A DNA stretch of 9,303 nt from contig JAQTLG010000042.1 of the NCBI GenBank assembly GCA_028715025.1, forward strand, positions 1 through 9,303, in the 5' to 3' direction. Below are positions 1-7,183 of this stretch, piece by piece. Position 1 is the first letter of the stretch. The number at the start of each line of letters is the position of its first letter. The translations under genes and the position numbers were made by a program. This DNA comes from Dehalococcoidia bacterium (lineage in GTDB: Bacteria > Chloroflexota > Dehalococcoidia > GIF9 > UBA5629). Below the pieces are notes generated by a model. The model worked only from the letters and a program-made list of their open reading frames with translations. It was not told the origin of the DNA and searched no databases.

Positions 1-107
1 GGCGACAGAGAGCTTTGAAACGCTACAGGACTTAATGGTATTTATCGTGAATAAACCCGCTATGATTCAGTTTGCACCAAGATGTATGTAAATGGTTACT
101 TTTATCA

Positions 108-116
108 TGTTATACT
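108..116 (+). promoter_or_regulatory. Possible extended -10 promoter for the first lipoprotein gene
   Basis: The sequence TGTTATACT fits a TGn extended -10 element followed by a TATACT hexamer, about 45 bases before the start codon. No good -35 hexamer sits 16-18 bases upstream, which extended -10 promoters can tolerate. The surrounding 90-130 stretch is AT-rich. This is inferred from motif match only. Confidence 0.35.
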
Positions 117-161
117 TAATTAATACATTACCTGAAGTACAAGGGTAGGAGGTAAATAGTG

Positions 162-1622
162 ATGGTTAGATTACCCCAAATTACTGTAACTATGGTTGTC
201 TTGCTGATTATGATTGCCGTTATGGTATCCTGTGCTCCCGCTGCCCCCTCTCCCGCAGTATCGGTCGGCAATGTCAAAGCCCTTAACGCCGCGTTGGAGA
301 GCAGTGGGTGCACTTTGAAAACTGCGCCGTTTGTACATGTGGACTTGATCCAATTGTATCAGGCTGGCAGGCTGGCTAACGCAGGGGGCAACAATGCAGA
401 TGCGCCGTATCGGGCTGTGTTTGGCGCTATTCCGGACGATATCGTAATCAAAGATGTAGATCAGATTGCCGGCGCCCAGGCAAAGGTGGATAACTGGTTA
501 TACAGCACACAGGGGCTGATACAGGGCTGGCAGATAAATCCGAATGAAGCACTTGTTATCGTAACTAAAACGCCTCCGGAATGTGTCTATTTCAGCTATT
601 GCGGTTTTATCTTCTATAAATATTACGAGAAGGAAAAACAGCAAAAATGGGTCTGGACAAGCTTTAACGATCCTCTGAATATCTCAACCATTAGAAGTAC
701 AGGTACACCAAATGGAGCAAAGGGGGATCCATTTGACAAGGATACCATCATCATCATGACAGCTGATAAAAATACCGACCGGCTTATTCGCAACGCTGCG
801 GTATCAGCAGGTTACTCGGAAGACATCATCAATACCTATGTTATCCCGAGTTCGATGGTTAAACTGGGCATTGGTCCCGAGTATGACACCATGGTATTCG
901 GTCAGCGCATGGCGCTTTTTACTGATGACAAAGCCGGGCAGGAATATGTGAACACGATCACTGCAGCTACAAGGGTTATACCGGGTACGCAGGAGAAACT
1001 CGATCCGTTTCCCATGCCTGAATTGCGGATCAGGGGTACGGGTGTAACCGAGTGGGATTTGCAACCTGCGCTCGAGGACCTCCGGACGGCTGTATTAGCG
1101 AAATACAGCAACCTGGCGGCGGAGGAGTTGGAGACCCGTGTCTGGCTTACCGAGTCTTACGATGCGGTCCAAACGGAGACGTATGTGGCGGGAGAAAGCC
1201 GCGATACAATTTACCTGCGTAGTGATACAGTGACACTGGGTGATAACCCTGACGAGTTTGTAATCGTCTATGGTATTAATCATGCCGCCGTCGATAAAGC
1301 CACTTACGCGAATTGCAACTTCTATGGTGAAAAAGGCTGGAACGGCGTAGCTGGTATTTACAGTACTGAATATGCTGGCAGCGCCGAGCAATATTTGCCG
1401 GATAATCCGCTGGCTAAATATCTTTACGTATGTAAATTTGTTCGTAACTGCAACTCCGAGAAAAACTGTGTGACGGTGCCGACCGGCCCTGGTGCATTTG
1501 GGGTTGGATTTGATCAACCTGCTTTTATCGGGTTCAGGGCATATTTGGAACCATCTACCAAGGTGGGACCTATCAACACGGAACTTGTTTACGATAGGGT
1601 AATTAAATTCAACGCTAGATAA
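162..1622 (+). CDS. Secreted lipoprotein of unrecognised family
   Basis: This gene encodes a 486-residue exported lipoprotein with no function I can name. The N-terminus has a hydrophobic segment at about residues 8-20 ending in a lipobox-like MVSC, so Cys24 should be acylated and anchor the protein outside the membrane. A short Ala/Pro/Ser linker follows. The body has a PPEC..YFSYC segment at about 138-147, a DPLN segment near 170 and a DKDTIIIMTADKNTD stretch near 193-207. The C-terminal part has a cysteine cluster at about 385, 424, 430 and 436; with 50, 141 and 147 that gives seven mature cysteines. The ATG at 162 is preferred: AGGAGGT at 147-153 lies 8 bases upstream. A GTG at 159 immediately before it would add one residue. 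The gene stands alone and converges on the HD-GYP gene with a 24-base gap and no visible terminator between them. The coding call is secure; the role is unknown. Confidence 0.9.
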   Translation: MVRLPQITVTMVVLLIMIAVMVSCAPAAPSPAVSVGNVKALNAALESSGCTLKTAPFVHVDLIQLYQAGRLANAGGNNADAPYRAVFGAIPDDIVIKDVDQIAGAQAKVDNWLYSTQGLIQGWQINPNEALVIVTKTPPECVYFSYCGFIFYKYYEKEKQQKWVWTSFNDPLNISTIRSTGTPNGAKGDPFDKDTIIIMTADKNTDRLIRNAAVSAGYSEDIINTYVIPSSMVKLGIGPEYDTMVFGQRMALFTDDKAGQEYVNTITAATRVIPGTQEKLDPFPMPELRIRGTGVTEWDLQPALEDLRTAVLAKYSNLAAEELETRVWLTESYDAVQTETYVAGESRDTIYLRSDTVTLGDNPDEFVIVYGINHAAVDKATYANCNFYGEKGWNGVAGIYSTEYAGSAEQYLPDNPLAKYLYVCKFVRNCNSEKNCVTVPTGPGAFGVGFDQPAFIGFRAYLEPSTKVGPINTELVYDRVIKFNAR

Positions 1623-1646
1623 CGGCAATGGCTTAGCTATACTAAA

Positions 1647-2840
1647 TTATGATTCGTCCAGGGAATCCGTTTCCTCCTGGGCAAGCTTTATGAACGCTGC
1701 CACCACGGCCGGATCGAACTCCGTGCCGGACCGCTCTTTAATATAGTCAAGCGCCTTTTCCTCAGGCCAGGCCGGACGATAGGGGCGGTCTGAGATCAGC
1801 GCATCATAGACGTCAACCACCGAGAAGATGCGGGCGGAGAGAGGGATATCTGTCCCCTTGAGTCCGCGCGGGTAGCCCGAGCCGTCCCATTTCTCATGGT
1901 GGCAATATGGTATATCCAGCGCCTTGAGCAGGTAGGGTATGTGCGCAAGCAGGTCATATGCATATGTGGTATGTTCCTGCATCTGCTTGAATTCATCTGC
2001 GGTGAGCTTGCCCGGCTTGAGCAAGATGCTGTCAGGTATACCCATCTTACCGATATCGTGCAGCAGGGCACCCCGGTGAAGGTCGACCAGCTCGCCATTG
2101 GCCAGGTGGGTCTCACGGGCCAGCCGTTTGGTTATCTCGCCGACACGGTGGCAGTGGCCGGACGTCTCGATGTCACGCAGCTCCAGCGCGTGCGCCCAAC
2201 CCTCCAATGTTGCATCATAGGTTTTCACCAGTTCAGCCGCAGATGCTCGCTCAGACTTGAGCGCATTGAGCAGGAACCGGTTCATACGCGTCAACAGGGC
2301 TACAATCAAAATTATCAGCATCATCATGGTGAAGCCCCTGACAAGCATCATGTTTATATCAAGCTGGCCAAACTGCGGATAGAGCAGGTTCGAGAGCAGC
2401 CCGGTATACGCGAAAATACAGAGAATGCCGTAGATGAGAGCGCTGACGACCGTGGCTATCCAGCCGGCATGAGTGCCGATTAGTATTATCGCTAATATGG
2501 GCATTACAATGAGGTATAATACGCCGGCTCCCGGCAACATGGCCATAGCCAGGGTGATCACAGCCATGATATAGCCTATTGCGAGAATGATAGAGGCACG
2601 CAGCCTGTATTCCCAATGTTTGAAAAAGGCAACCGGTATCAACAAGAGGTATACAATGATAACCGTAATAGTCAGTGCCCATAAACCATTGTTGAGCGCA
2701 TATGCTACTGTTGATATTACGGCGGGCAATGCAACAGCTAATAAGATATAAAGAATTATGGTCACGGCTCTAGTGCGCCACTCTCTTAATATAGCTTCAT
2801 CATTCTCAATAGGCACAAGGTATTGGCTCTTCCTGGTCAT
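1647..2840 (-). CDS. Membrane HD-GYP domain cyclic di-GMP phosphodiesterase
   Basis: This 397-residue protein should hydrolyse cyclic di-GMP at the cytoplasmic face of the membrane. The N-terminal 190 residues contain about six hydrophobic helices (roughly 23-43, 54-72, 81-101, 105-122, 127-148 and 166-186), followed by a helical linker. The HD-GYP domain spans about 205-385. It shows HCHRVG at 229-234, HDIGK at 261-265, His290, and HHEKWDGSGYP at 314-324 followed by RGLKG. These are the metal-ligand and GYP residues of active members, and none is missing. AGGAGG, read from 2855 to 2850 on the minus strand, lies 9 bases before the ATG. It follows the GGDEF gene by 29 bases in the same direction, which suggests co-transcription of synthesis and breakdown enzymes. 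The membrane region probably senses a signal, but I do not recognise it as a named sensor domain. The family is clear; catalysis is inferred from motifs. Confidence 0.95.
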   Translation of the reverse strand: MTRKSQYLVPIENDEAILREWRTRAVTIILYILLAVALPAVISTVAYALNNGLWALTITVIIVYLLLIPVAFFKHWEYRLRASIILAIGYIMAVITLAMAMLPGAGVLYLIVMPILAIILIGTHAGWIATVVSALIYGILCIFAYTGLLSNLLYPQFGQLDINMMLVRGFTMMMLIILIVALLTRMNRFLLNALKSERASAAELVKTYDATLEGWAHALELRDIETSGHCHRVGEITKRLARETHLANGELVDLHRGALLHDIGKMGIPDSILLKPGKLTADEFKQMQEHTTYAYDLLAHIPYLLKALDIPYCHHEKWDGSGYPRGLKGTDIPLSARIFSVVDVYDALISDRPYRPAWPEEKALDYIKERSGTEFDPAVVAAFIKLAQEETDSLDES

Positions 2841-2869
2841 ATACTTTATCCTCCTCGACCCAAGTTTGG

Positions 2870-4225
2870 TCAGTCGCTTTTATGATCTGCGCCGATGCTG
2901 ACATCGCCATCGCTGAACAGCTTGAATTGATTGCGACCATGGCCCTTGGAGTAATACATGGCGGCATCGGATTTTCTAATCAGTGTTTCCATGTCCAGCC
3001 CATCTTCAGGGTAGATGGCGATACCTATGCTGGTGGATAAATCCACATCATGGCCGTCTATTGCAAGCAGCTCTTTAAAAGAATCCAGGATCTTCTGAGC
3101 TATGACAGTGGTGTCTTTCATCTGGTTTGTCTCCTGCATCACCAGTATGAACTCGTCTCCACCCACGCGGGCTATTGTGTCACTGGCACGTATTATGTTT
3201 GTGAGCCGTTTACTCACGATCTTCAGCACCAGATCACCGGCTGTGTGGCCGAGCGTATCATTGATTGCTTTATATTTGTCCAGGTCCAGCGACATAACGG
3301 CAAGTCTGTCTTTATTACGCTGGGCCAGAGCTGCCGCCATGGTGAAGCGGTCCTCTAGCAATACCCTGTTCGGCAACCCTGTAAGATAGTCGTGGGTTGC
3401 CATATCCTTTAGCTTTTGCTCCATCTGCTTGCGTTCCATGATATTGCGTGATACTCCCTGCAATCCTGTAAGTATGCCCTGTTCATCCCGGATGCTGGTT
3501 ATAGAGTTCTCAAACCACAGAGTTGACCCATCTTTGTGATAGTATTCTGATTCGATGATGATAACCCTGTTGAGGTCGGCCTGACCTGACTGCTCGTACT
3601 CAAGCTCCTGTACCAACATCTCCTGTGCTAAGGCTAAGGATTCCGGCGTCAGTTGCTGAGTGACATCCTGCTTCATCCGTTCGTCCGGCGTAAATCCGAG
3701 CGCCGACTTAATCGACGGGCTCACATAGGTGGTGTGCAGATTCAGGTCCAGGGTCCAGAGAATATCATGGGTATTGTTGGCCAGGAAGCGGAATTTCGAC
3801 TCGCTCTGCCGCAGCGCTTCCTCGCTCTGTATACGCTCGGTGATGTCAATAAAGCTTTCCAGATAACAAGGCCGTCCTTTGATAATCAGGGGTGCTACAG
3901 TTCTTAAGACGTCTCTTTGTCGACCGTCCGCACAGATGATTTTATATTCAGAATTATCCAGAGTTTGCCCGAGATCTTTAACAGGGCACTTTCCCGCCTC
4001 AGCAGGACAGACAAACGAGTGACAGACCTTTCCTATCACTGACTCCCTGCCCCGGCCGATCACAGCTGCTGCGGTCTTATTAATTTCAAGTATAGCCTGT
4101 GTATCACTGTCAATGAGAAGGATGCCCGTTCCCACAATATTAAACATGGCCGCCATGACGGCCTCGCTATCCTGCGGATTTTTCCCGTATCGCTTAATCA
4201 CGTCTCTTTTCCTGCCGGTTGCCAT
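2870..4225 (-). CDS. PAS-PAS-GGDEF diguanylate cyclase
   Basis: This 451-residue soluble sensor enzyme should make cyclic di-GMP from two GTP. Numbering here is from the ATG at 4225. The first PAS domain covers about 22-130 and holds a CHSFVCPAEAGKCPV segment (Cys68, His69, Cys73, Cys80). The second PAS/PAC covers about 140-268 and ends in the usual DITER/NIMERKQ-type linker. The GGDEF domain covers about 275-440. Its motif DLDKYKAIND supplies the metal site, GGDEF at 355-359 is intact, and the RASD inhibitory site lies exactly five residues upstream, so product inhibition is expected. There is no signal peptide or membrane helix. I chose the ATG because GGAG sits 6 bases upstream; a TTG at 4240 in frame would add five residues but lacks a ribosome site. 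The gene is first of a probable two-gene unit with the HD-GYP gene and diverges from mntP. The input signal is unknown. Confidence 0.95.
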   Translation of the reverse strand: MATGRKRDVIKRYGKNPQDSEAVMAAMFNIVGTGILLIDSDTQAILEINKTAAAVIGRGRESVIGKVCHSFVCPAEAGKCPVKDLGQTLDNSEYKIICADGRQRDVLRTVAPLIIKGRPCYLESFIDITERIQSEEALRQSESKFRFLANNTHDILWTLDLNLHTTYVSPSIKSALGFTPDERMKQDVTQQLTPESLALAQEMLVQELEYEQSGQADLNRVIIIESEYYHKDGSTLWFENSITSIRDEQGILTGLQGVSRNIMERKQMEQKLKDMATHDYLTGLPNRVLLEDRFTMAAALAQRNKDRLAVMSLDLDKYKAINDTLGHTAGDLVLKIVSKRLTNIIRASDTIARVGGDEFILVMQETNQMKDTTVIAQKILDSFKELLAIDGHDVDLSTSIGIAIYPEDGLDMETLIRKSDAAMYYSKGHGRNQFKLFSDGDVSIGADHKSD

Positions 4226-4231
4226 ACAGTT

Positions 4232-4235
4232 CTCC
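4232..4235 (-). promoter_or_regulatory. Ribosome binding site deciding the GGDEF gene start
   Basis: GGAG on the minus strand lies 6 bases before the ATG at 4225. The longer alternative starting with TTG at 4240 would place this site inside the coding region and has no comparable site of its own, so the shorter start is favoured. Confidence 0.6.
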
Positions 4236-4262
4236 GACAAAGTAAATTCTTACTATTCTTAT

Positions 4263-4299
4263 ATTGTACAGAATATAATTATATTAATCTTTGTACAAT
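4263..4299. promoter_or_regulatory. Nested palindromes with overlapping divergent -10 boxes
   Basis: This AT-rich gap separates the divergent GGDEF and mntP genes. An inverted repeat, ATTGTACA at 4263-4270 and TGTACAAT at 4292-4299, encloses a perfect 14-base palindrome AATATAATTATATT at 4272-4285. That palindrome supplies a TATAAT hexamer on each strand (4274-4279 on plus, 4283-4278 on minus), so both genes could start from one overlapping promoter. Neither hexamer has a good -35 at standard spacing, which would fit an activator or weak promoters. The repeats resemble an operator, but I cannot name a regulator. The site does not match the MntR box as I know it, and the gap is too short for a full yybP-ykoY riboswitch. 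Confidence 0.4.
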
Positions 4300-4308
4300 T
4301 ACCTGATA

Positions 4309-4887
4309 ATGAATGGCACTGACTACCTTGTAGTTTTCCTTATAGCGATAGGGCTGTCTGCAGACTGCTTTGCTGTGGCTCTCAGCGCCAGTGTCACTGC
4401 CAAAAACCCTTCCAGGCTGCAGGTCCTGCGCGTGGCTGCAATGTTCGGACTTTTTCAGGCCATCATGCCCGTCCTGGGTTGGCTGGCTGGTCAGACCATG
4501 GTAAAGTTCATTGCCAGCTATGACCATTTCCTGGCGTTTGTCCTGCTTGCGATTGTTGGCGGCAGGATGATCTGGGAATCGTTCCATCATAAGAAAGAAT
4601 ACGATGAACAGACCGATGTTACCAAAGGTTGGATGCTGCTCACGCTATCGGTGGCAACGAGCATAGATGCCCTGGCTGTGGGATTTTCTATAGCCTTTAT
4701 GGATGTGCATGTCGCTGTAGCCAGCATCATCATCGGGGTTGTCGCCTTTATAGCTACGGTTATCGGTTTCCTTCTGGGCAAAAAAGCGGGAGCCCTGATC
4801 GGCAGATGGGCTGAAGCTATCGGCGGCATCGTCCTTATCGGTATCGGCCTCAGGATACTGATAAGCCACCTCCTGGGCTACGCTTAG
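4309..4887 (+). CDS. mntP: MntP-type manganese efflux pump
   Basis: This 192-residue inner-membrane protein matches the MntP (YebN) family, which exports Mn2+ and protects cells from manganese overload. The length is close to the family norm of about 190. Six hydrophobic helices are arranged as two related halves. Helix 1 carries GLSADCFAVALS with Asp19, and helix 4 carries ATSIDALAVGFS with Asp120. These paired acidic motifs are the family hallmark and likely line the ion path. A polar loop at about 91-106 with HHKK and acidic residues joins the halves. The ATG at 4309 gives the usual family N-terminus; a TTG at 4291 would add six residues. Neither start has a clear ribosome site, so initiation may be weak or leaderless. 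The gene stands alone, diverging from the GGDEF gene and converging on the small membrane-protein gene. No manganese riboswitch is visible upstream, which is unlike many mntP genes. Confidence 0.93.
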   Translation: MNGTDYLVVFLIAIGLSADCFAVALSASVTAKNPSRLQVLRVAAMFGLFQAIMPVLGWLAGQTMVKFIASYDHFLAFVLLAIVGGRMIWESFHHKKEYDEQTDVTKGWMLLTLSVATSIDALAVGFSIAFMDVHVAVASIIIGVVAFIATVIGFLLGKKAGALIGRWAEAIGGIVLIGIGLRILISHLLGYA

Positions 4888-4963
4888 GACAATAGAAAAC
4901 TCCGGCTCGTTATCTCTAAATCTGTCCAGGTGTTCCCGGCCGTGCAATTATATCTATTACTAT

Positions 4964-5293
4964 TTACGAGAATTCTTTTTTGGATATTGCAGTGAGGACC
5001 AGGGCGATGATACCGATGACCGGCGACGTGATCAGCGTGGTAATGGAGCCGGCCAGTGCCAGTCCCCAGACTTTACGCACAAGTGCGCAGATACCTCCCG
5101 ATATATCGATCAGACCCAATATGATCAACGGGATTGAGATTACAGGTATCAGCGTGTTGAGCCACATGGGCATCTGGGTTATGAAACCGACGATTGCCCC
5201 GCCGATCATGAAGCCGAAACCCAGGATTAAGCCGGCCGCGCCAGCGATTATATCCAGGATACCGGCCGTAACAGGTTTCCATGTCCTATTCAT
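4964..5293 (-). CDS. Small four-helix membrane protein
   Basis: This gene encodes a 109-residue, very hydrophobic protein with about four membrane helices (roughly 8-30, 44-64, 66-86 and 88-104). The glycine-rich first helices, an ICALVRKVWGLALAG segment at about 68-82 and a charged SKKEF end resemble small DUF4064-like tetraspan proteins seen in many bacteria and archaea. That resemblance is from memory and tentative. No catalytic motif is visible. AGGAGG (read from 5306 to 5301 on the minus strand) sits 7 bases before the ATG. The gap to the upstream amidohydrolase gene is only 14 bases, so the two are probably co-transcribed. A direct functional link to the amidohydrolase is not shown. The stop lies 76 bases from the converging mntP stop, and no strong terminator hairpin is visible in that gap. 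Confidence 0.85.
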   Translation of the reverse strand: MNRTWKPVTAGILDIIAGAAGLILGFGFMIGGAIVGFITQMPMWLNTLIPVISIPLIILGLIDISGGICALVRKVWGLALAGSITTLITSPVIGIIALVLTAISKKEFS

Positions 5294-5307
5294 TCAATTG
5301 CCTCCTT

Positions 5308-6921
5308 CTAGGGATTTAACGCTGAAACGCTTATCGGCGGCAGCCCTGACAGGTTCGGATACAGGCCAGGCACCGTCCAGGTGCGTTTAATTACCTTGCC
5401 CGCCCTGGCGCCGGTAAGCTTGCTGTTATCGACTGCCAGCACACCGTTTACGATGACGTACGGGATACCGTATGAAGCCTGGCCCGGCTCGGTATACGTG
5501 GACTTATCTATAATAGTCCCGGGGTCAAAGAGCACCAGATCGGCATCGCAGCCAACCTGCACCCTGCCCTTTTTATCCAGGCCCAGCCAGTAGGCGGCCA
5601 TGCCTGAAGTCCTGGCCAGCGCAGTGCGCAGGTCACATACTCCCTGCTGCCTTACCCAGTAACCCAGGAAATGCGCAAAGGCCCCGGCGTCCTTGGGGTG
5701 GCCTGCATATTTTCCTGTCGCTTTATCCACTGTCATCGTGCAATCGTTCTCTATCATCAGATAGGGATTGCTCATCCAGAACTTCTGTTTCGCTGGCTTA
5801 TAGAGGTGGCCCACCAGCATAGGATCGGGTATCTCCTTGCTCTTGACTTTCTGCCTGACATAAAGGAACTGTTCGATGCTGGAGAAGCGTTCACCAGCCT
5901 GCATGTATACCTTGCCGTCGATTACCACCGTGGACGGCACCTCCAGGTCGGATACCTGTGATTCCATAAGTTGCATCAGCATCTCGGGCGGATAATCGAA
6001 GATGGCGGCGCCCAACTCGGTCAGGAAGGCATCGTAGCCGTACCAATCAATACCCAGTTTCAAGCCCTCATCCATTCCCTCATAGATGGCTTCCAGGACC
6101 GGTCCCGAGCTGCGTGGTACCACTGTCGGCCCGCCGCCCGTGTGTGAGATTATAAAGGGTATATTCGCTTCCCTGGCTGTACTTATAGCTTCATTGACGG
6201 CCTTTACCGCTCCGCCTGGTGTGAAGGCGTCCCTCACGTGGCTGGCGGCGCAGCCTCCGTATTCAGCTGATACTTTAGCCAGCGCCAGCATCTCAGGATA
6301 GCTTGCGCCCGGGCCGTAAAACGGTCCGAACGAGACGCCGATGGCGCCATCCTGCATGCCCTGCCTGAGCATTTCTTCCATTTGCACAAGCTGTTCGGGT
6401 GTGGCCGGGGTGCGGTAGTTGGGCACACCCACCGCCTCGCGCATGGAGTTGTGACCGACGTAAGTTGCCACATTGGCATAAAGCCCCTCCTGCTCCAACT
6501 GCTCAGCGAACTTGGAGAAGGTCACCTGTCCCAGTATTCCGCAGTTGCCGGAGATCTCGGTAGTAATGCCGTCCTGCAGATACAGGGGCCCACCCCCGTT
6601 ACCCAGGTCGGTGATGTGGCTGTGTATGTTAATGAATCCCGGCGCCACAGTAAGGCCCGTTGCATCGATCTCCCTTGCGCCACTTAGCTTCTGGGAAGAA
6701 GTCACAATGACGGCAATTACCCCATCTTTAATTCCGACATTTGCCATACCGTCAAATCCGGTAAGCGGATCGATTACGCGGCCGTTGTTGATGGCAATAT
6801 CGTAATATGTCGTTCCATAATGTAGATCTGAGGCCTGCGTATCCGCGCTTGAGGCCGCGGGTATTACAACTGCTGTTGCAATTATCAGGCATATTAGAGA
6901 AATTACTAAAAACTTTTTCAC
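5308..6921 (-). CDS. Exported amidohydrolase, D-aminoacylase (N-acyl-D-amino-acid deacylase) family
   Basis: This 537-residue amidohydrolase probably cleaves N-acyl groups from D-amino acids or related amides outside the cytoplasm. Numbering is from the GTG at 6921. Residues 1-26 form a signal peptide: MKK, a long hydrophobic core, then PAASSA. The metal-dependent TIM barrel follows, with VAPGFINIHSH (His100, His102), GNCG (Cys127), SHVRD (His228) and IISHTG (His260); these match the family's metal and catalytic positions. The usual SDG active-site motif reads NDC here, with Asp393 kept, and the following PHPR and GTFPR motifs are changed to GHPK and GAFAH. The C-terminus has the classic ADLVLFDP, YGIPYVIVNG and TGARAGKVIKR blocks. 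GTG is favoured because GGAGGT lies 10 bases upstream; an ATG at 6939 would add six residues but lacks a ribosome site and spoils the signal peptide. The true substrate could differ from D-amino acids. It leads a two-gene unit with the small membrane protein. Confidence 0.9.
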   Translation of the reverse strand: MKKFLVISLICLIIATAVVIPAASSADTQASDLHYGTTYYDIAINNGRVIDPLTGFDGMANVGIKDGVIAVIVTSSQKLSGAREIDATGLTVAPGFINIHSHITDLGNGGGPLYLQDGITTEISGNCGILGQVTFSKFAEQLEQEGLYANVATYVGHNSMREAVGVPNYRTPATPEQLVQMEEMLRQGMQDGAIGVSFGPFYGPGASYPEMLALAKVSAEYGGCAASHVRDAFTPGGAVKAVNEAISTAREANIPFIISHTGGGPTVVPRSSGPVLEAIYEGMDEGLKLGIDWYGYDAFLTELGAAIFDYPPEMLMQLMESQVSDLEVPSTVVIDGKVYMQAGERFSSIEQFLYVRQKVKSKEIPDPMLVGHLYKPAKQKFWMSNPYLMIENDCTMTVDKATGKYAGHPKDAGAFAHFLGYWVRQQGVCDLRTALARTSGMAAYWLGLDKKGRVQVGCDADLVLFDPGTIIDKSTYTEPGQASYGIPYVIVNGVLAVDNSKLTGARAGKVIKRTWTVPGLYPNLSGLPPISVSALNP

Positions 6922-6931
6922 TGTGATTCCT

Positions 6932-6937
6932 ACCTCC
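6932..6937 (-). promoter_or_regulatory. Ribosome binding site deciding the amidohydrolase start
   Basis: GGAGGT on the minus strand lies 10 bases before the GTG at 6921, with an AGGA at 6931-6928 closer in. The alternative ATG at 6939 overlaps this site and has no Shine-Dalgarno sequence upstream, so GTG initiation followed by a Lys-Lys signal peptide is the better reading. Confidence 0.6.
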
Positions 6938-6974
6938 ATGTCTTAATTAGTGTGCTTGAGATCTGGCAGACGGG

Positions 6975-7014
6975 ACATGATAAAAAAGTTCTCATGTTGA
7001 ATTATTATTGAACA
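6975..7014 (-). promoter_or_regulatory. Overlapping inverted repeats in the leader of the amidohydrolase gene
   Basis: ACATGA and TCATGT form a 6-base inverted pair with an 11-base A-rich spacer. The second arm overlaps an imperfect 20-base palindrome at 6995-7014. The pair lies 54-93 bases upstream of the GTG start. It could be an operator or a leader hairpin; no regulator family is recognised and chance is possible in AT-rich DNA. Confidence 0.25.
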
Positions 7015-7183
7015 CCCCCTTCAGCGAACAAATCTTGTATCTAACGCATTTTAGCTCAGCTACAGTGGTAATGCCACACTCATTCGCAAATGCATCGAAG
7101 CAGCCGGCGTGATTATAATATACCATGCAGAGAATGGCCTATCGAGCTAATATTATTGCCAAGTCAACGGGTATCGCATTCAA

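Noticed and set aside
2..91. Open plus-strand frame of 29 codons at the left edge, ending in TAA
   Set aside because: It could be the tail of an upstream gene, but a second frame is also open to position 35 and the peptide shows no recognisable motif. Too short to support without upstream sequence.
1095..1628. 177-codon minus-strand frame opposite the first lipoprotein
   Set aside because: It lies fully inside a gene with a clear signal peptide and ribosome site, has no domain and reads like an antisense shadow.
1896..2483. 195-codon plus-strand frame opposite the HD-GYP gene
   Set aside because: The opposite strand encodes an intact HD-GYP protein across the whole span. This frame has no recognisable domain or ribosome site.
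4226..4308. Manganese (yybP-ykoY) riboswitch before mntP
   Set aside because: The gap is only 83 bases, very AT-rich, and shows none of the GC-rich paired stems the riboswitch needs.
4888..4963. Shared terminator between the convergent mntP and small membrane-protein genes
   Set aside because: No stable stem with a T run on either strand is visible; only short, scattered GC-rich words.
7050..7120. TTAGCTCAGC followed by GGTAATGC, reminiscent of a tRNA D-arm
   Set aside because: No acceptor stem closes around it and there is no T-arm with GGTTCGAAT-type sequence at the right distance, so it is not a tRNA gene.
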